Shown one piece after another: positions 37,884 to 46,609 of a stretch of DNA of 46,821 bases; within the stretch, counting starts at the first letter, position 1; the number at the start of each line of letters is the position of its first letter. The DNA is from Pseudomonadota bacterium (lineage in GTDB: Bacteria > Pseudomonadota > Alphaproteobacteria > SMXQ01), in contig JADFJG010000012.1 in the NCBI GenBank assembly GCA_022566265.1, forward strand, positions 1-46,821. Reading direction: 5' to 3'. The translations under genes were made by a program, and so were the position numbers. A model generated the notes under the pieces. That model worked only from the letters and a program-made list of their open reading frames with translations. It ran no database searches and had not been told where the DNA came from.

Positions 37884-38154
37884 AGCCCGGATTTCTCACC
37901 ATGGACAGGCGCGTCATCGCGTCGGGCGGCGTCCGGTCCACCAGGAGAAGGCCCGGGAGCGTAGCCTGGGCTACGGTCAAGGCCTTCGACGCCGTGGGCG
38001 GCCCGTGCCGTGCGCGACCCGAAGGGCGGTGGCTATCGCACGACAGGCGTCGTCGAAGCGCTTGCCCGATGTGCTGACATCGCGCCGCGCGCTTCTCCTG
38101 GCCTGTCGTGCGATAGCCACCGTGCCGCACCTGTCCATGGTGAGAAGTCCGGGC
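37884..38154. repeat. 271-bp element with terminal inverted repeats and an internal long hairpin
   Basis: Outer arms gcccggatttctcaccatggacagg (37885-37909) and cctgtccatggtgagaagtccgggc (38130-38154), 1 mismatch in 25; inner arms cggtggctatcgcacgacaggc (38027-38048) and gcctgtcgtgcgatagccaccg (38101-38122), 22 bp exact; plus a short cgtagcc-tg-ggctacg hairpin near 37960. Confidence 0.85.
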
Positions 38155-38397
38155 AAGTGCCCACTTTCATAGGAGGGGGCGCCGCGCGAGGCAAGCGCTA
38201 ACCGCCCGAGCTTCTTTTCACCCTCCCATGGAAGCAAGTACCCGGGACGAGGCGAGGAAAGCCATGCAAAATCCTCGGGCCTGGGGCGCAAAAAAGCCGC
38301 TGGTAACGGCGGGGCGATTCATTAGTTTTCTAAGCAGCAGCGCGGCCCTCGCGAGGTTCTCGCGAACCGCCCATCCGATCTACCAAGGAGTAAAAAT

Positions 38398-38679
38398 ATG
38401 GCGAAAAAGACCACGCCCGGTACGGGGCCCGAGCAGGTGCCTCTCGACAAGGGCTCCCAGGTCGTGAGCGACATACTCTATTTCTTCGGCCACCAGTTGC
38501 CGGGGATGTTCTCGCAGGGCATGGAAAGCAAGGAGCTTTTCGAGGGACTGTCCCGGCTCGACGATGCGGCGCTGGAGAAGCTCGGCATCCCGCGTTCGGA
38601 AATTCCGGCATATGTCGCCCGCAAGATGGATATCTTCCCCGCCAGGGGCCCCAAGACGGCGAGCGAAATCCAGCACTAG
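38398..38679 (+). CDS. Small protein, DUF1127-like C-terminal motif
   Basis: 93 aa ORF with RBS-like aaggag upstream; LSRLDDAALEKLGIPRSEIPAYVARKMD resembles the L.RLDD..L.DIGL.RSEI pattern. Confidence 0.6.
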   Translation: MAKKTTPGTGPEQVPLDKGSQVVSDILYFFGHQLPGMFSQGMESKELFEGLSRLDDAALEKLGIPRSEIPAYVARKMDIFPARGPKTASEIQH

Positions 38680-38780
38680 GCTTGGGCCCGGGCGCGGCCC
38701 ATTGCGTTCACCCATCACCTGACCAAAAAAGCGGCGGTTCGATAACGAGCCGCCGGTACCGCATGACCACGGGCCTTCGC

Positions 38781-38858
38781 AATTAAGGTGACACCATACT
38801 TAATTCCATAGTTGCCAAATTACCGAGACGGGGAATTAAGTATGGTGTCACTTTAATT
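38781..38858. mobile_element. MITE/REPIN-like palindromic element
   Basis: aattaaggtgacaccatacttaatt (38781-38805) and aattaagtatggtgtcactttaatt (38834-38858): 25-bp inverted arms, 1 mismatch, 28-bp spacer, AT-rich in a GC-rich genome. Confidence 0.7.
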
Positions 38859-39102
38859 CGCTGAAACCGATGCGGATTTCTGGGCCAACGCCGAGTTGAT
38901 AGAGCCGGACAGAACCCAGCATGTGACCTTGCGGATCAAAAAATCCGTGCTCGATCATTTTAAGGCCGGGGGTAAGAAGGGCTACCAAACCCGCATTAAT
39001 GCGGTGCTGGAATCCTATTGTGCGAGCACAGGAAAAAAAACCGCGATGACTACCAGGGCCGGTGAAACACCATGCCTTGCCTTCCTCCATGTTCTGTGTT
39101 AA
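38857..39102 (+). pseudogene. Truncated BrnA/DUF4415-like antitoxin, N-terminus removed at the palindromic element
   Basis: In-frame reading through the track ORF gives FAETDADFWANAELIEPDRTQHVTLRIKKSVLDHFKAGGKKGYQTRINAVLESYCASTGKK. Directly upstream in frame is a TAA formed inside the right arm of the palindrome. Confidence 0.65.
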
Positions 39103-39103
39103 A

Positions 39104-39123
39104 ATGTGTACATTAGCACATAC
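39104..39123. promoter_or_regulatory. Candidate TA operator upstream of the RHH antitoxin
   Basis: ATGTGtacattagCACAT imperfect palindrome just upstream of the antitoxin ATG. Confidence 0.45.
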
Positions 39124-39138
39124 TGAGGATTTGACGAC

Positions 39139-39402
39139 ATGGCCAGCACGACCTTGACCGTCCGGCTAGCACCGGAACTCAAGGATCGCCTTGGCAAACT
39201 TGCCGAGCGGACCCGCCGTACCAAGTCATTCCTCGCCGGGGAAGCCATTGCCGGTTATGTCGAGCGCGAACTGGAAATCGTCTCGGGTATCGAGCGCGGC
39301 CTGGACGATATGAAGGCCGGACGCGTCGTTTCCCACGAAGACGTTATGGCCGACATTGACGCCACGATCAAAAAAGCAAAAACAAAGCGACCGAAGCGGT
39401 GA
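39139..39402 (+). CDS. Ribbon-helix-helix antitoxin (RelB/ParD/CopG-like)
   Basis: MASTTLTVRLAPELKDRLGKLAERTRRTKSFLAGEAIAGYVERELE: RHH N-terminus; overlaps the downstream toxin start. Confidence 0.85.
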   Translation: MASTTLTVRLAPELKDRLGKLAERTRRTKSFLAGEAIAGYVERELEIVSGIERGLDDMKAGRVVSHEDVMADIDATIKKAKTKRPKR

Positions 39403-39707
39403 GGCCTGTTGTCTGGTCAAGGCACGCCCACAATGATTTTCGCGGCATCATCGGCACTATCGCGCGGGACGATCCCACCGCCGCCGACAACGTAGCCAAC
39501 CGTATCGATCAAACCATTCAAGCTCTCGCCGCCACGCCGACAGGCCGCAAAGGCCGGGTGTCCGGCAGCTATGAAAAAGTGGTGCGCGGTATGCCCTACA
39601 TCATCGCCTACGCCCTAGGCGATGAACCCAAGGGCCATGAGACCGTCACGATCCTGCGCGTCATTCACGGCGCGCGGGACTGGCGCGAAGAAAGCTGGCC
39701 AGCGTAA
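39399..39707 (+). CDS. ParE/RelE-family toxin
   Basis: VVWSRHAHNDFRGIIGTIARDDPTAADNVANRIDQTIQALAATPTGRKGRVSGSYEKVVRGMPYIIAYAL...VTILRVIHGARDW: type II toxin pattern, ATGA-type overlap with antitoxin. Confidence 0.88.
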   Translation: MRPVVWSRHAHNDFRGIIGTIARDDPTAADNVANRIDQTIQALAATPTGRKGRVSGSYEKVVRGMPYIIAYALGDEPKGHETVTILRVIHGARDWREESWPA

Positions 39708-39720
39708 CCGGCTCCGGTGA

Positions 39721-39755
39721 AGCACTATTGGTAATTCTGTCTCGAACCCGCCGCC
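39721..39755 (+). repeat. Copy 1 of 35-bp direct repeat (3' of first TA pair)
   Basis: agcactattggtaattctgtctcgaacccgccgcc; shares the exact 18-mer ggtaattctgtctcgaac with copy 2. Confidence 0.85.
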
Positions 39756-39842
39756 CCTTGCCGAGCAGGGCTAATGGGAGCGTCGGTGCGATGAAGAGCC
39801 ATGGGAAAATGGCTTAGGGATTAAAATTTGCCATTCCATACC

Positions 39843-39855
39843 ATATATGATATAT
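39843..39855. promoter_or_regulatory. Candidate operator of the HigBA-like module
   Basis: ATATATgATATAT palindrome just upstream of the toxin pseudogene. Confidence 0.4.
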
Positions 39856-39862
39856 TTCCTAG

Positions 39863-40192
39863 GTAATCACATGGACTGTAGAAACGTTAAACCGCACGGT
39901 AGATCAAGAACTTGCGGCGCTTCCCGCCGATTTTCGCGCCCGGTGCTCCCGCATTGCCGAACTCATTGAAGCCGTCGGGTTGCCCCACGTCGGAGAGCCG
40001 CATGCAAAGCATATCCAGGGCCGACTTTGGGAAATCCGCCTGAAAGGAAAATCAGGTATCGCCCGTGCCCTTTAGGTCACCGCCAGCCCCGAGCGCCTCG
40101 TCGTTCTTCGTGTCTTTACCAGGAAGACGCGGAAGATTCCTAACCGCGAAATCCGGCTGGCGCTACGACGAGCGAAGGAGCTTGAACAATGA
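39863..40192 (+). pseudogene. HigB/Gp49-like (RelE-type) toxin, inactivated by an in-frame amber codon and lacking a start codon
   Basis: Frame reading: VITWTVETLNRTVDQELAALPADFRARCSRIAELIEAVGLPHVGEPHAKHIQGRLWEIRLKGKSGIARAL-TAG(40073-40075)-VTASPERLVVLRVFTRKTRKIPNREIRLALRRAKELEQ-TGA. No ATG/GTG/TTG at the expected start. Confidence 0.8.
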
Positions 40193-40476
40193 CCAAGGTA
40201 AAAGACCTGCACGAAAAATGGATGGAAGAGCCGGGCTACAAATCCGCCTATGATGCCCTGGACGACGAATTTCAGTTGGCGAAAACCCTCATCGAGGCCC
40301 GCAAGCAGGCAGGACTTTCACAAGACCAGTTGGCCCGCCGGATGAAGACTTCCCAATCCTACGTTGCCCGCATCGAAAGCGGGCAGGTGCGCCCGTCCAC
40401 CAAGGCCCTTGAGCGCTTTGCCCGCGCCACCGGCACACGCCTCAAAATCACTTTCGAGCCCGCCGAAGCCCGCTGA
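40189..40476 (+). CDS. HigA-like XRE family antitoxin
   Basis: LAKTLIEARKQAGLSQDQLARRMKTSQSYVARIESGQVRPSTKALERFARATGTRLKITF: HTH_XRE; ATGA overlap with the toxin pseudogene. Confidence 0.9.
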   Translation: MTKVKDLHEKWMEEPGYKSAYDALDDEFQLAKTLIEARKQAGLSQDQLARRMKTSQSYVARIESGQVRPSTKALERFARATGTRLKITFEPAEAR

Positions 40477-40511
40477 AACGCTATGGGTAATTCTGTCTCG
40501 AACACGCCGCC
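40477..40511 (+). repeat. Copy 2 of 35-bp direct repeat (3' of second TA pair)
   Basis: aacgctatgggtaattctgtctcgaacacgccgcc; near-match to 39721-39755. Confidence 0.85.
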
Positions 40512-40562
40512 AGGACGGCGCGGACCCCGTGCATGGTCCTGGCCTATACGGGATAAATCGCC

Positions 40563-41456
40563 TCAGCGGCCGAGGGTCAGGGTCGTCCAGTCGCCGAGCC
40601 GGTGCCGCCGGATGAGCCGGGCGCCCTGGGCCCGGTAGGCGGCGATCAGGGCGGCCTGGTCCGAATGAAGAAGACCGGAGAGGATGGCGACGCCGCCCTT
40701 TCGCAGCGCGCCCACCAGATCGGGCGCCAGGCGGACAAGCGGCCGGGCGAGGATATTGGCGACGATCAGATCGAACGGCGCCCGGCGGCGGATTTCCCGG
40801 CCCGAGAAACCGTCCCCTGGCGCCACCCGGACGAGGGCGCCGAGACCGTTGGACCGGGCGTTCGCCGCCGCCGTCCTGACCGCCCAATCGTCGATATCGA
40901 CGGCCAGGACCGGGCGCTTCATCGCCCGGGCGATGGCCAACGCCAGGATGCCGGAGCCGCAGCCGAGATCGAGTGAATTGAGGAACCGCCGCCGCTTGGC
41001 AAGCCTGTCGATGGCGATGAGGCAGCCCCGCGTGGTCTCGTGGGTCCCCGACCCGAAGGCGGGGCCGGCCTCGAGCTCGATCGTCAGCGCGCCCGGCGGC
41101 TTGATGCCCTCATAGCCGGCGCCATGGATGAAGAACCGCCCGGCGGTAATGGGGGGAAAGCGGCGGCGGTTGTCCGCCAGCCAGCCGTCCGCCGGCACCC
41201 TTTCGATGCGCGCCCTTGGCGGCTCGATCCCCTGAGCGGCGCCGGTCGTCGCCAGCATGAGGTCGAGCGCCGACGCATCGGGCTCCCCGGCGCCGATCGC
41301 CGTAAGACGGCGTGCGCCCTTGCCATCGGTCTCGAAGCACGAGATCGAATCGCCGAAGGGGGCGACGGCGTCGGCGAACGCCGCCGCCGCGCCTTCGGGC
41401 ACGGTGAACGATATGCGCCAGAGCTTCCCGTCCCCCGCCGTCATGTCCCACTCCAC
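40563..41456 (-). CDS. prmA: Ribosomal protein L11 methyltransferase
   Basis: FGSGTHETTRGCLIAIDRL...LNSLDLGCGSGILALAIARAMKRPVLAVDIDDWAVRTAAANARSNGL...FDLIVANILARPLVRLAPDL. Confidence 0.95.
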   Translation of the reverse strand: MEWDMTAGDGKLWRISFTVPEGAAAAFADAVAPFGDSISCFETDGKGARRLTAIGAGEPDASALDLMLATTGAAQGIEPPRARIERVPADGWLADNRRRFPPITAGRFFIHGAGYEGIKPPGALTIELEAGPAFGSGTHETTRGCLIAIDRLAKRRRFLNSLDLGCGSGILALAIARAMKRPVLAVDIDDWAVRTAAANARSNGLGALVRVAPGDGFSGREIRRRAPFDLIVANILARPLVRLAPDLVGALRKGGVAILSGLLHSDQAALIAAYRAQGARLIRRHRLGDWTTLTLGR

Positions 41457-41548
41457 CCGTCCCGGCGCCCTTCGAAACAGAATTCGTCGCCGCCGACGAG
41501 ACCGGCCAAGGCGGCGTCATCTTCGCCGGTTTCAGGCCGGCCCCGATC

Positions 41549-43825
41549 TCAGGCCGGTTTTACGAAACTGTCGATGACCTTCTTGATGCCGGCCTTCTCG
41601 AATATGATCTCGAGCTTGTTGAGATCGACCGCCAGGATGCGGCCGTAGCCGAACTTCTGGTGGAACACCCGGTCGCCGACGCCAACGATACCCGCGCCCC
41701 TTCGTTTCGCCGCCTCGAATCTGCGCGCATCGGCATCGATCGCAGGTCCCGGACGCGCGCGGGAGCGGAGGTTGGCGAAGGCCATGCCCATCTCCGAGAG
41801 ACCGGCGTCGGGGCCCCCTTGCCGCCCGGCGCCGCGCCCGGTGTAAAGGCCGGGGCTGGTCATGTGCTCGACATGGTCCGGCGGCAACTCGTCGATGAAG
41901 CGCGACGGGATGGCGCTCACCCACTGATTGAACAGGCGCCGGTTGGCGGCAAAGGAGATGCGGACCCGCTTGCGCGCCCGGGTGATGCCGACATAGGCGA
42001 GCCTGCGTTCCTCCTCGAGCCCGGCGTGGCCCGATTGATCGAGCGCCCTTGTATGGGGAAACAACCCCTCCTCCCATCCCGGCAGGAACACGGTGTCGAA
42101 CTCCAGCCCCTTGCCGGAATGGAGCGTCATCACATTGACGAGATCGCCGCCGGCGGCCCGGTCGTGGTCCATCACCAGGCTCACATGTTCGAGGAATTCC
42201 CCCACCGTTTCGAAATCCTCGAGCGCGGCGACGAACTCCTTGAGGTTATCGAGCCGGCCGGGCGCGTCGGCCGATTTGCCGTTCCGCCACATCCCGGTGT
42301 AGCCCGACTCGTCGAGCACCCCCTTGGCCAGGGCCGAAGGCGTCATGGTCTGGGCCTGGGCGCGCCAGCGGTCGAAGTCGTCGAGCAGCCGGGAAAGCGA
42401 TCCACGCGCCCTCGGCGCGATCTCGTCGGTCTCGACCAGGCGCCCGGCGGCAGTGGTCAAGGCGATGCCCTCGGCCCGCGCCAGGCGGTAGATCGTCTGT
42501 AGGCTCGCCTTGCCGATGCCCCGTCTCGGCACGTTGACGATGCGCTCGAACGCGAGGTCGTCGTCGGGCTGGGCGAGGACGCGCAAGTAGGCGACGGCGT
42601 CGCGGATCTCGTGGCGCTCGTAGAACCTGAGACCGCCGATCACCCGGTAGGGAATGCCCAGGAGGATGAAGCGTTCCTCGAACTCGCGGGTCTGGGCGCC
42701 GGCGCGCACCAAAATGGCCATATCGTCGAGCCGGCATCCCTGGCGCTGCAAGGCCTCGATCTCGTCGGCCACCATCCGCGCTTCCTCGGCGCCGTCCCAC
42801 ACCCCGCCGACGACGACCTTGTCGCCGTCCTCGCCCTCGGTCCAAAGGGTCTTGCCGAGCCGGCCTTCATTGTGGGCGATCAGGCCCGAGGCGGCGGCGA
42901 GGATATGCGGCGTCGAACGGTAGTTGCGCTCCAGGCGGACGATCCGGGCGCCGGCGAAGTCCTTCTCGAAGCGCAGGATGTTGCCGACCTCGGCGCCCCG
43001 CCAGCCATAGATCGACTGGTCGTCGTCGCCGACGCAGCAGATGTTGCCGCCGCCCTGGGCGAGCAGGCGCAACCACAGATACTGGGCGACGTTGCTGTCC
43101 TGGTACTCATCGACGAGGATATATTTGAAGCGCCGCTGGTAGTCCGCCAGCACCTCCGGATTCCGGGTGAACAGCGTGAGGGAGTGGAGCAGCAGATCGC
43201 CGAAGTCCGCCGCGTTCAGGGTGCGAAGCCGTTCCTGGTATTGCCCGTAGAGCTCCAGCGCCCGGCCATTGGCGAACTCGGACGCGGCGGAGGCCGGCAC
43301 CTTGGCGGGCGCCAGCCCCTTGTCCTTCCAGCGCTGGATCACCGTCACCAGGGCGCGGGCCGGCCACTTCTTCTCGTCGATATTCGCCGCCTCGAGGACC
43401 TGCTTGGCGAGCCTGATCTGGTCGTCGGTATCGAGGATGGTGAAGCTCGGCTTGAGGCCGACGAGCTCGGCGTGGCGGCGCAGGATGCGCGCGCAGATGG
43501 CGTGAAAAGTGCCGAGCCACAGGCCCTGGGCGGAGGCGCCGACCAGCCCCTCGACCCGCTCGAACATCTCCCGCGCCGCCTTGTTGGTGAAGGTGACGGC
43601 AAGGATCTGGCCGGGAAACGCCCGCCCGGTGGCGAGGATATGGGCGAGGCGGGTGATCAGCACCCGGGTCTTGCCGGTGCCGGCGCCGGCGAGGACCAGA
43701 ACCGGCCCATCGAGCGCCTCCACCGCCACGCGCTGCTCCTCGTTCAGCGCCTGGAGGTAGGGAGTACCGCTTAGCGCCCCGGCGCGCACCGGCGCCGAAT
43801 TATCGGGTTCGGGGGATTCGGACAT
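41549..43825 (-). CDS. UvrD/PcrA-type ATP-dependent DNA helicase
   Basis: LNEEQRVAVEALDGPVLVLAGAGTGKTRVLITRLAHIL, VDEYQDSNVAQYLWLRLLA, VGDDDQSIYGWRGAEVGNILRFEKDF, VMTLHSGKGLEFDTVFLPGWEEGLFPH; start taken at MSESPEP. Confidence 0.95.
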   Translation of the reverse strand: MSESPEPDNSAPVRAGALSGTPYLQALNEEQRVAVEALDGPVLVLAGAGTGKTRVLITRLAHILATGRAFPGQILAVTFTNKAAREMFERVEGLVGASAQGLWLGTFHAICARILRRHAELVGLKPSFTILDTDDQIRLAKQVLEAANIDEKKWPARALVTVIQRWKDKGLAPAKVPASAASEFANGRALELYGQYQERLRTLNAADFGDLLLHSLTLFTRNPEVLADYQRRFKYILVDEYQDSNVAQYLWLRLLAQGGGNICCVGDDDQSIYGWRGAEVGNILRFEKDFAGARIVRLERNYRSTPHILAAASGLIAHNEGRLGKTLWTEGEDGDKVVVGGVWDGAEEARMVADEIEALQRQGCRLDDMAILVRAGAQTREFEERFILLGIPYRVIGGLRFYERHEIRDAVAYLRVLAQPDDDLAFERIVNVPRRGIGKASLQTIYRLARAEGIALTTAAGRLVETDEIAPRARGSLSRLLDDFDRWRAQAQTMTPSALAKGVLDESGYTGMWRNGKSADAPGRLDNLKEFVAALEDFETVGEFLEHVSLVMDHDRAAGGDLVNVMTLHSGKGLEFDTVFLPGWEEGLFPHTRALDQSGHAGLEEERRLAYVGITRARKRVRISFAANRRLFNQWVSAIPSRFIDELPPDHVEHMTSPGLYTGRGAGRQGGPDAGLSEMGMAFANLRSRARPGPAIDADARRFEAAKRRGAGIVGVGDRVFHQKFGYGRILAVDLNKLEIIFEKAGIKKVIDSFVKPA

Positions 43826-43923
43826 ACCACATTCCAGAGGCTTATTATAACACGTCCCTCGCCCGGTTCCATGGCCGAGAAGCGGATCGGCGGGATCATC
43901 TTCCAATTCCGCGTCGCATCGAA

Positions 43924-45021
43924 ATGCGAAATCGTGTAAGCTTCCCCATCGCGCCATCGTGGGAGGGTTCCGTGTCCGGCGTTTCCAAAACTGTTTCGAT
44001 CGCCCTTGCAGGTTTGACCCGGCTTCGCCTGGCCATCGCTTCGCTGTCGATGATGGCGGCGATGGTCGCGCTTGCGCCGCCGGCCCTGGCGGCGAAAGAC
44101 GCCGGCGAGATGACCGTGGATAAGCTGCTTCAGGCGGTGGTCAAGGTGCACACCAGGGTGCCGGCCCAAGCCCGCACGGCGAGGGGCCTCGGCACCGAGC
44201 GCGAGGGCTCCGGCGTCATCATCGCCAAGGACGGCCTTATCGTCACCATCGGTTATCTGATCTTGGAGGCCACCGAGATCGATGTCGTCGATCACCGGGG
44301 GCGGACCCGGCCGGCGGAGTTCGTCGGTTACGACCACGATTCGGGCTTCGGCCTGATCCGCATGCGCGGCGCGGCCGATGTCGAACCCCTCGAATTCGGC
44401 GATTCGTCCAAGCTCACCGAACGCCAGCCGGTGATGGTGGCGAGCTTCGCCGGCGCCAAGGACGCCATCCCCGCGGTGGTGGTCTCCCGGCGCGAGTTCG
44501 CCGGCTATTGGGAATACCTGCTGGACAACGCCATCTTCACCTCGCCGCCCCATTACAACTGGGGCGGCGCGGCCCTGATCGGCGCCGACGGGCGGTTGCT
44601 CGGCATCGGCTCGCTGATCGTCGGCGACGCGGTGGAGGGGCAGCAGGTGCCCGGCAACATGTTCGTGCCGATCGACCTCCTCAAGCCGATCATGGGGGAC
44701 CTGTTAGCCAAGGGACGCGCCGCCAAACTGCCGAAGCCCTGGCTCGGCATGCACACCGAGGAGATCAGGGGAAGGGTGTTCGTCACCCGGGTCACCGCCG
44801 CCGGTCCGGCGCAGAAGGCCGGCATCGAGCCCGGCGACATCGTCATCGGCATCGGCGATGCCGGCGTCAGCTCGATGGCCGATCTCTACCGCAAGATGTG
44901 GGCGCTGGGAACGGCCGGGGTCGAGGTGCCGCTCAAGATCCTTCACGGCACCGATGTTCAGGAACGCGTCGTCCACTCCGCCGACCGCTACCAGTTCCTG
45001 AAATTGCGGCCGAGTTACTGA
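43924..45021 (+). CDS. HtrA/S1C trypsin-like domain plus PDZ protein, probable pseudoprotease
   Basis: Signal-like N-terminus, EGSGVIIAKDGLIVTIGYLILEATEIDVVDHRGR (HtrA fold), PDZ segment KPWLGMHTEEIRGRVFVTRVTAAGPAQKAGIEPGDIVIGIGD. Catalytic H/D/S positions substituted. Confidence 0.85.
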   Translation: MRNRVSFPIAPSWEGSVSGVSKTVSIALAGLTRLRLAIASLSMMAAMVALAPPALAAKDAGEMTVDKLLQAVVKVHTRVPAQARTARGLGTEREGSGVIIAKDGLIVTIGYLILEATEIDVVDHRGRTRPAEFVGYDHDSGFGLIRMRGAADVEPLEFGDSSKLTERQPVMVASFAGAKDAIPAVVVSRREFAGYWEYLLDNAIFTSPPHYNWGGAALIGADGRLLGIGSLIVGDAVEGQQVPGNMFVPIDLLKPIMGDLLAKGRAAKLPKPWLGMHTEEIRGRVFVTRVTAAGPAQKAGIEPGDIVIGIGDAGVSSMADLYRKMWALGTAGVEVPLKILHGTDVQERVVHSADRYQFLKLRPSY

Positions 45022-45141
45022 TTCCGCCGCGGCGGTTTGACCCGCCCTTGCCGCCGCCTACCTGGCGCCGCGCCTGGCACGGCGTAAATCATTGAAAATA
45101 AGTCTCATTCACGTCCCGCCCGCCTTGATTTTTGCCGCCAA

Positions 45142-45220
45142 TTCCGGCATTATGGAACCATTCCTGGGAGGGTCCCGAAAGGGGCTGAAAAGGGCCTGAA
45201 AGGTCGCGTTTTTTAACGCC
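45142..45220 (+). repeat. Direct repeat copy upstream of the beta-propeller gene
   Basis: ttccggcattatggaaccattcctgggagggtcccgaaaggggctgaaaagggcctgaaaggtcgcgttttttaacgcc; similar to 46610-46687. Confidence 0.65.
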
Positions 45221-45343
45221 TTAGATGGCGGAAAACCCTCCAGCCCCGGGGCGGGCGGCAGGCCGGGCCCCGGGATAAAGATAAACGAGGTGGAGCGCCG
45301 TTCGACCCCCCGGCCGGCGACCCGCCTTTACAGGGAGAGAGTC

Positions 45344-46453
45344 ATGAGGAAGTTTTTCCTAATACCGCTACTCGCGTTCGCGGCCATGCTGCTGCTGGCG
45401 CCGAGTTTCATCAATGACGCGGTCGCCGACAGCGGCATCGTCATCAAGCCCAACGGGGCGAAAAAGTTCGCCGTGATGCCCGCTGGGGCAACCAATCCCG
45501 AAGGAATTACGATCACCTCCAACGGCGATGTCGTTGTCGGTACTTTCGGAGCTGCGGTCAGCCTCGTCAGATTTGACAGCGCAGGCAATCTGATTGCCAC
45601 GGCCACGATTAGCGGCGGGCCTCTGCTGGGCATTGCCTATAATCCTGCTGACGACAAGGTTTATATCTGCGCTGCTGGCGACCTCAGTGGGAATCCTCCT
45701 TCCAGGATTCGCCGCATCGACGCCGACTTTACCGATGGCTCGAGCGTCGTGGATGTCGCCGAAGTTCCGTTTATCGGGGCGCCGGGCGATCGGACAGTGG
45801 GCAATCCCGACGGTAGTTCGGACACGATCGAGTTCGGTAATTTTGCCCGGGCGCCCAACGACCTGACGTTTGACGGTGCCGACCTCTATTATTCGGACTC
45901 CTTCCAGGGCGCCGTGTTCAGGATTAACGACGCGGCGGCTTGCCCCGGCGTGTGTTCGACCGACACCATCTCCCATGATCCGCTTTTGGCGACGGCGGGC
46001 TTCCCAGCCTTCGGCGCCAACGGCGTTGCCATCAGGGGCGACACCCTGTTCGTCGCCAACACCGGCGATGACACGGTCCTCAAGATCGACTTGACGGACA
46101 CGCCTTTCCCGATCACACCTACAGTCCTGGCCCAGAGCATCAACGGCGCCGACGGCATCATTTACGACAGCAATAACGATCTGCTGTGGGTGGCGGCCAA
46201 CCAGGCCGATCAGGTGGTGGCCATCGACCCAGACACCGGCCGCGTGGTCGCCGAGATCGGCGAGTTCCTGGGGATTAATCCGGACGGTTCGGCCCGCGGG
46301 CTTTTATTCCCCGCCAGCCTGGTCGAAGCGGCCAACGGAAAGATCCTGGTCACCAACCTGGCGGCCGCATTGATCGGAGACGGCTCGGAACCGGAAGGAG
46401 ACGTCACCACCTACACCGTGTCCTTCATCAACATTCCCGAGTTCGACGACTAA
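45344..46453 (+). CDS. Secreted SMP-30/NHL-like beta-propeller protein
   Basis: Signal peptide MRKFFLIPLLAFAAMLLLAPSFINDAVADS; repeated blades NPEGITITSNGDVVVGTFG, LGIAYNPADDKVYICAAG, GANGVAIRGDTLFVANTGDDTVLKIDL, DGIIYDSNNDLLWVAANQADQVVAIDPDTGRVV. Confidence 0.78.
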   Translation: MRKFFLIPLLAFAAMLLLAPSFINDAVADSGIVIKPNGAKKFAVMPAGATNPEGITITSNGDVVVGTFGAAVSLVRFDSAGNLIATATISGGPLLGIAYNPADDKVYICAAGDLSGNPPSRIRRIDADFTDGSSVVDVAEVPFIGAPGDRTVGNPDGSSDTIEFGNFARAPNDLTFDGADLYYSDSFQGAVFRINDAAACPGVCSTDTISHDPLLATAGFPAFGANGVAIRGDTLFVANTGDDTVLKIDLTDTPFPITPTVLAQSINGADGIIYDSNNDLLWVAANQADQVVAIDPDTGRVVAEIGEFLGINPDGSARGLLFPASLVEAANGKILVTNLAAALIGDGSEPEGDVTTYTVSFINIPEFDD

Positions 46454-46609
46454 GCAACAACAATCCTGTACGAACCGGGGACGGCCGGGGCCTCATCGCC
46501 CCGGCCGTTTTCATGTCCGCGCCGGCATGCGCCTTACCTTGCGCGCGCGACCGATGCACCACCCCTCTGTCGTGGCGTCATCATCATCTGTTGCATTGAC
46601 GGCGGCCTG

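Noticed and set aside
37977-38291. ORFs on both strands over the 37.9-38.2 kb inverted-repeat element
   Set aside because: They arise from the mirrored arms of the palindromic element and have no recognisable domain or RBS.
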